Translations under genes and position numbers: made by a program
The notes under the pieces: model-generated
The model's input: only the letters and a program-made list of their open reading frames with translations
Database searches by the model: none
Told to the model about the DNA's origin: nothing
NCBI GenBank assembly: GCA_008012115.1
Contig: SSEB01000008.1
Coordinates: 124,001 to 188,000 of the forward strand
From: Nevskiaceae bacterium
GTDB lineage: Bacteria; Pseudomonadota; Gammaproteobacteria; Nevskiales; Nevskiaceae
DNA: 64,000 nt
Direction of reading: 5' to 3'
In this document: positions 61,526 through 64,000 of the stretch, piece by piece
Position numbering within the stretch: the stretch's first letter is position 1
Layout: every line of letters begins with the position of its first letter

Positions 61526-63142
61526 ATGAAACGGCTCTACACGCTTGTGCTCGCGCTGGCGCTTGCCGCCTGCGGCCGCGGGCCGGCGTCTGGCGACTTC
61601 GACCCGCTGGCGCTGGCGCAGGCCAGCGCCGGCCATGTCGGCAACCCGGACGCGGTGGTGCCGCCGCAGTGCTACACGCGCACCGACGGCGTGGCCAATC
61701 CCTGCTGGACCTGTCATACCGCGCGCAACGGCCGCAACCTGACCGACGACGTCCGCCTGCAGGAGCGCTACGCCTTCAAGCATGGCGGCATGCGCAATCG
61801 CTGGGACAACCTGTTCCAGGATCGCCGCACCGCCATCGCCGGCATCGACGATGCGCAGATGCTGACTTACCTGCGGCAGGACAACTACAGCGCCTTGCGC
61901 GACAGCCTGCGCGCACGCCGCGACTATCCCGGCTGGCGGCCCGATCTCGATTTCTCGCGGGGCTTCGACGCCGAAGGCTTCGCGCGCGACGGCAGCTGGT
62001 GGCGCGCTTTCCGCTACAAACCCTTCCCCGGCACCTTCTGGCCCACCAACGGTTCGACCGACGACATCGCCATCCGCCTGCCGCGTTTCTTCTACAGCGA
62101 TGCACAGGGACGACCCTCGCGCGAGATTTACAAGATCAATCTCGCGATCCTCGAGGCGGCGCTGGCCGTGCCCGACACCGTGCCGGACGCGCAGCTGCGG
62201 CGCCGCATCGAGCCGGTGGACGAGAGCGTCGCCGGCATGGATCTCGACGGCGACGGCCGCATTGCCGGCACGGTCACCCTGATTCGCGGCCTGCCGCTGC
62301 ACTATGCCGGCGGCGCGGCCGGCGTGGGCGTGACGCGCCACCTCTACCCCATCAATACCGAGTTTCTGCACACCGTGCGCTACCTCGACCCGGATGCGCC
62401 GGATCTCGCCAGCCGGCGCATGAAGGAAGTGCGCTATGCCATCAAGACGCGCTTCCTCGCCGGCGACGATCTCGCCGAGGAGTACCGCGAGGAGGCGGCC
62501 GAGGACCGCAGCGACCGTCCGCCGGTGTTCGCCGGCACGCCGGTCACCGGCGTGACCTCGCCCTTCGGCTGGCGCCTGCAGGGCTTCATCGAGGATGCGC
62601 AGGGCCGCCTGCGGCTGCAGACGCAGGAGGAGCACCAGTTCTGCATGGGCTGCCACACCGGCCTGGGCATCACCGTCGATCAGAGCTTCGGCTTTCCGCG
62701 CAAGCGGCCGGGCGTGGACGGCTGGGGCACGCAGTCCTTGGCCGGCATGCCCGATGCGCCGCAGGCGGGGCAGCGCGAGCCGGAGACGCTGGTGTATTTC
62801 CGCCGCGCACGCGGTGGCGATGAGTTCCGCGCCAACGACGAAGTGCTGGGGCGCTATTTCCCCGCGGGCGCTCTGGACGAAGCGAAAGTACGCGCCGCCC
62901 AGGATCTGCGCGAGCTGATCACGCCCTCGCGCGAACGCGCGCTGCTCCTGGACAAGGCATCCCTCGCGCTGGTGCGGCAGCAGGACTTTGCCCACGGCCG
63001 CGACGCGCTGCCGCAGCCGGCCGTCAACGTGCACCGGTTGATCCAGAACGGCGACACCGGCCTGAAGAAGAACCACGCGGTCTACGACGATGGCCGCCTG
63101 TGGCTGGACTGGCCGGAGGCCGCGGGCGCGACGCCTCCCTGA
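61526..63142 (+). CDS. Lipoprotein with two CxxCH heme motifs, cytochrome-like
   Basis: 538 residues. The signal peptide ends in lipobox LAAC (Cys16), so it is lipid-anchored. Two c-type heme motifs, CWTCH (60-64) and CMGCH (373-377), suggest a di-heme protein of about 57 kDa. The long middle part (NLFQDRRTAIAGI to RYAIKTRF) matches no family I know, and the fold is not recognisable. Two hemes so far apart in sequence could still be close in space. Could be an electron-transfer or oxidoreductase component of the envelope. No maturation or oxidase genes are adjacent. Confidence 0.75.
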   Translation: MKRLYTLVLALALAACGRGPASGDFDPLALAQASAGHVGNPDAVVPPQCYTRTDGVANPCWTCHTARNGRNLTDDVRLQERYAFKHGGMRNRWDNLFQDRRTAIAGIDDAQMLTYLRQDNYSALRDSLRARRDYPGWRPDLDFSRGFDAEGFARDGSWWRAFRYKPFPGTFWPTNGSTDDIAIRLPRFFYSDAQGRPSREIYKINLAILEAALAVPDTVPDAQLRRRIEPVDESVAGMDLDGDGRIAGTVTLIRGLPLHYAGGAAGVGVTRHLYPINTEFLHTVRYLDPDAPDLASRRMKEVRYAIKTRFLAGDDLAEEYREEAAEDRSDRPPVFAGTPVTGVTSPFGWRLQGFIEDAQGRLRLQTQEEHQFCMGCHTGLGITVDQSFGFPRKRPGVDGWGTQSLAGMPDAPQAGQREPETLVYFRRARGGDEFRANDEVLGRYFPAGALDEAKVRAAQDLRELITPSRERALLLDKASLALVRQQDFAHGRDALPQPAVNVHRLIQNGDTGLKKNHAVYDDGRLWLDWPEAAGATPP

Positions 63143-63214
63143 GCGCGGCTGGCGTCGCCCATCCCCAGCGTCGGCACCGCCCGTCTCGTGACGGCGCGGC
63201 GCCGGGCTTCCCGC

Positions 63215-64000
63215 TCAAGGCGCCTTGAGAAAAATCGGATTGCCCAGCGTGGTGCGCGTCTGCAGGCCGCGCGTCTCGACGCGCCAGTAGCTGCCGAGCG
63301 GTCCTTCCGTCGCCGTGTTGCGCGTCACCGCGACCTCATCGACGAAGGGATCGCTGGTGATCGGCACCGTGCGCACCGCCAGCGGCACGCCGTCCGGCAG
63401 GATGATGCCGCCGGGCAGCGTCGCGCTGACCAGGGACAGCTCGCCGTTGCGGTAGTAGCTCAGGTATTGGCCCATGCCGCCGGTGACGGTGGTGCGCAGC
63501 GTCACCGTCTCGGCGCTGCCGACGCTGAGCGTGTCGCCGAAGATGGCGTGGCGGCCATCGGCGGTGATCGCCTCGAACTGCAGCGACGGGCTGCCGGCGA
63601 CGCCGCGCGTCTTGACGTAGGCGTGGCCGGCCTTGATCGCCTGCGTCAGCGCCGCGCGCGACAGCTCGCTGGCGTAAACCGACGTCGCCGACGAGCCGTA
63701 GCCCTTGCGCGAGCGGTCGGCGACCGCATCGACGCCCTTGCTGTCGGTGCCGGACACGCCGGTGATCTTGTGACCGGCGCGCAACTGGTGATCCCACAGC
63801 GCCAGCGCGGTGGTCATGAACGGATTCTCGACCTCGACCTGGGTGATCGGCACGCCGAGATCGTCGCCGTTGGCGCGCACCGGGCCGTTGAGGATCTCCA
63901 TGGTGTCCACCTGGTTCCAGTCGATCTGGTCGCCCAGCTGGAATTCGCAGCCGCGGCAGAAGTTGGCAAACACCGGACCGGGGAAGCTGGTCGGATGATT
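63215..64000 (-). CDS. CehA/McbA-type metallohydrolase, C-terminal part (5' end outside window)
   Basis: The frame is open from the window edge (NHPTSFPGPVFANFCRGCEF) to the stop at 63215, 261 residues. The NHP and the following DTMEILNGPVRANGDD, GVSGTDSKG and GYGSSATSVYASELSRAALTQAIKAGHAYVKT match the C-terminal part of PHP-type CehA/McbA hydrolases, which cleave carbamates and phosphoesters. The last ~100 residues form a beta-rich domain. The catalytic metal ligands of the N-terminal part are beyond the window, so the substrate cannot be judged. Confidence 0.72.
   Translation of the reverse strand, partial: NHPTSFPGPVFANFCRGCEFQLGDQIDWNQVDTMEILNGPVRANGDDLGVPITQVEVENPFMTTALALWDHQLRAGHKITGVSGTDSKGVDAVADRSRKGYGSSATSVYASELSRAALTQAIKAGHAYVKTRGVAGSPSLQFEAITADGRHAIFGDTLSVGSAETVTLRTTVTGGMGQYLSYYRNGELSLVSATLPGGIILPDGVPLAVRTVPITSDPFVDEVAVTRNTATEGPLGSYWRVETRGLQTRTTLGNPIFLKAP

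Overview
The window is GC-rich bacterial chromosome, almost fully coding, with genes on both strands and many 1-4 bp start/stop overlaps. The gene set (outer-membrane phospholipase A, FadL porin, DUF1302 outer-membrane protein, DsbD, plsY-birA-coaX, HiPIP, class III cyclase, YceI/cytochrome b561) points to a high-GC gammaproteobacterium, possibly of the Nevskiales/Xanthomonadales type. That placement is inference; no rRNA or typing marker is present. There is no prophage, insertion sequence or CRISPR array.

Layout. 1-5.9 kb: end of a DUF1302 gene and a peptide ABC transporter operon (A-B-C-D, no F). 6-9.5 kb: EamA exporter, acetolactate synthase large subunit behind a complete attenuator (promoter, Val/Leu/Ile leader peptide, terminator), and a GST. 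9.6-16.7 kb: AI-2E-type permease, TRIC channel, dinB, and a magnesium operon (small membrane protein, MgtC, MgtA) with a promoter and long leader, divergent from a CsoR/FrmR-type repressor with a candidate operator. 16.8-25.6 kb: thioesterase, GH5 lipoprotein, OsmC, cold-shock protein, CsbD-like protein, SirB2, HiPIP, b561/YceI cluster, hydrolase, DusB. 25.8-35.5 kb: GMC oxidoreductase, SDR, diguanylate cyclase, lactonase-like hydrolase, PmpAB, FadL, acyl-CoA dehydrogenase. 35.7-49.3 kb: response regulator, DUF423/saccharopine dehydrogenase-like pair, DUF1499/DUF2845 pair, DsbD, sodium symporter, asparaginase, adenylate cyclase, Kef antiporter, orphan AbiEi-like regulator, PldA. 49.3-64 kb: ABC-F ATPase, tRNA-Thr, fdhD plus a cysteine-type formate-dehydrogenase-like oxidoreductase, coaX-birA-plsY, M61 peptidase, histidine kinase plus dual-receiver regulator, a two-CxxCH lipoprotein, and a partial CehA/McbA-type hydrolase.

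The most striking non-coding feature is a family of six dispersed elements, each exactly 114 bp: 5861-5974, 21620-21733, 25708-25821, 35538-35651, 43159-43272 and 58997-59110. Each has 10-bp inverted ends (left CACCCGCT, right AGCGGGTG), 24-bp arms of unrelated sequence, and a 46-bp core that is 83-96 percent A/T and bounded by GTTA-like and TAAC boxes. Spacing is invariant although most of the sequence is not conserved. All six lie upstream of a gene start and none lies between convergent genes. This looks like a conserved DNA- or nucleic-acid-level architecture rather than a fresh mobile repeat, and I do not recognise it as a described family.
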